64,000 bases of DNA. Origin: Opitutaceae bacterium. GTDB lineage: Bacteria > Verrucomicrobiota > Verrucomicrobiia > Opitutales > Opitutaceae. Every line of letters begins with the position of its first letter. Positions within the stretch are counted from its first letter, which is position 1. The DNA is taken from the NCBI GenBank assembly GCA_016795565.1, contig JAEUGW010000026.1, forward strand, positions 17,771-81,770, written 5' to 3'. Under the pieces are notes generated by a model, which saw only the letters and a list, made by a program, of their open reading frames with translations, ran no database searches and was not told where the DNA came from. Positions 63,887 through 64,000 of this stretch are shown here, one piece after another. The position numbers and the translations under genes are program-made.

Positions 63887-64000
63887 TGTCACATGATGCA
63901 GGTCAGATAAGTGCCAGATGATGGAGGTCAGGTTAGGGCTGGTGGGTGAAGCAAGATATCCAGCGTGAACGTAGGTTGATGGTAGCCGCGGTGCGTCGAG
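63887..64000 (+). mobile_element. Possible left end of an insertion sequence with the start of a transposase
   Basis: Two imperfect direct copies of a 20-nt word (TGTCACATGATGCAGGTCAG at 63887-63906, TGCCAGATGATGGAGGTCAG at 63912-63931) precede a GTG at 63946, which opens KQDIQRERRLMVAAVRR and runs off the window. Repeated end motifs followed by such a basic N-terminus are typical of transposases, but the frame is too short to classify. A TATAAT box lies at 63873-63878. Confidence 0.4.

Overview
The window is a high-GC chromosomal segment that looks like a member of Verrucomicrobiota, most likely family Opitutaceae. This is inferred from the gene set: a GldA/GldF/GldG-like ABC system followed by DUF4340 and AsmA-like genes, a DUF6941 protein, a short ParE/ParC-type topoisomerase pair, a PadR regulator with an ADOP-type permease, and a KDO pathway gene that implies an LPS outer membrane. 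Coding is dense on both strands. I saw no rRNA, tRNA or CRISPR array.

Layout. 1-4.4 kb: lipoyl-domain E2 start (partial), kdsA and pyrG on the minus strand, then DUF6941 and a PfkB kinase on the plus strand. 4.4-7.1 kb: two paralogous small secreted proteins, a 202-nt closed multi-hairpin RNA-like element, and birA. 7.2-15.5 kb: a five-gene envelope operon (ABC ATPase, permease, GldG-like, DUF4340, AsmA-like). 15.6-24.4 kb: hybrid histidine kinase, a sulfatase-fold protein lacking its catalytic residues, PilZ, YdeI-like, POT transporter and HD-domain genes. 24.4-29 kb: a repeat-rich zone with nested palindromes around engB and ychJ-like genes. 29-43.5 kb: SNF2 helicase, L,D-transpeptidase, DUF1684, methyltransferase, MFS exporter, FKBP lipoprotein, and parE/parC.

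43.5-47.6 kb is a foreign-looking defence or mobile island: an AT-rich leader, Fic AMPylator, truncated XRE regulator, HNH endonuclease, a broken Vsr endonuclease and a RHH/PIN toxin-antitoxin pair. 47.9-54.5 kb holds a membrane protein, an AbrB/Doc toxin-antitoxin pair, PadR with an ADOP permease, and a HAD acid phosphatase. 54.7-63.8 kb holds an EF-hand membrane protein, an esterase, and an ALDH7-like dehydrogenase plus saccharopine dehydrogenase pair (lysine catabolism), then a D-2-hydroxyglutarate dehydrogenase-like FAD/Fe-S oxidase. The last 150 bp may be the edge of an insertion sequence.

The most unusual feature is the palindromic repeat population. Hairpins headed by GTAG, GTGG or GGAG (REP-like, as mobilised by RAYT transposases in other bacteria) occur in inverted pairs. 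They lie inside larger, unrelated inverted-repeat frames, like nested dolls, and are also inserted in frame inside protein genes (sulfatase, SNF2 helicase, FAD oxidase). Two larger multi-hairpin elements may be structured RNAs.
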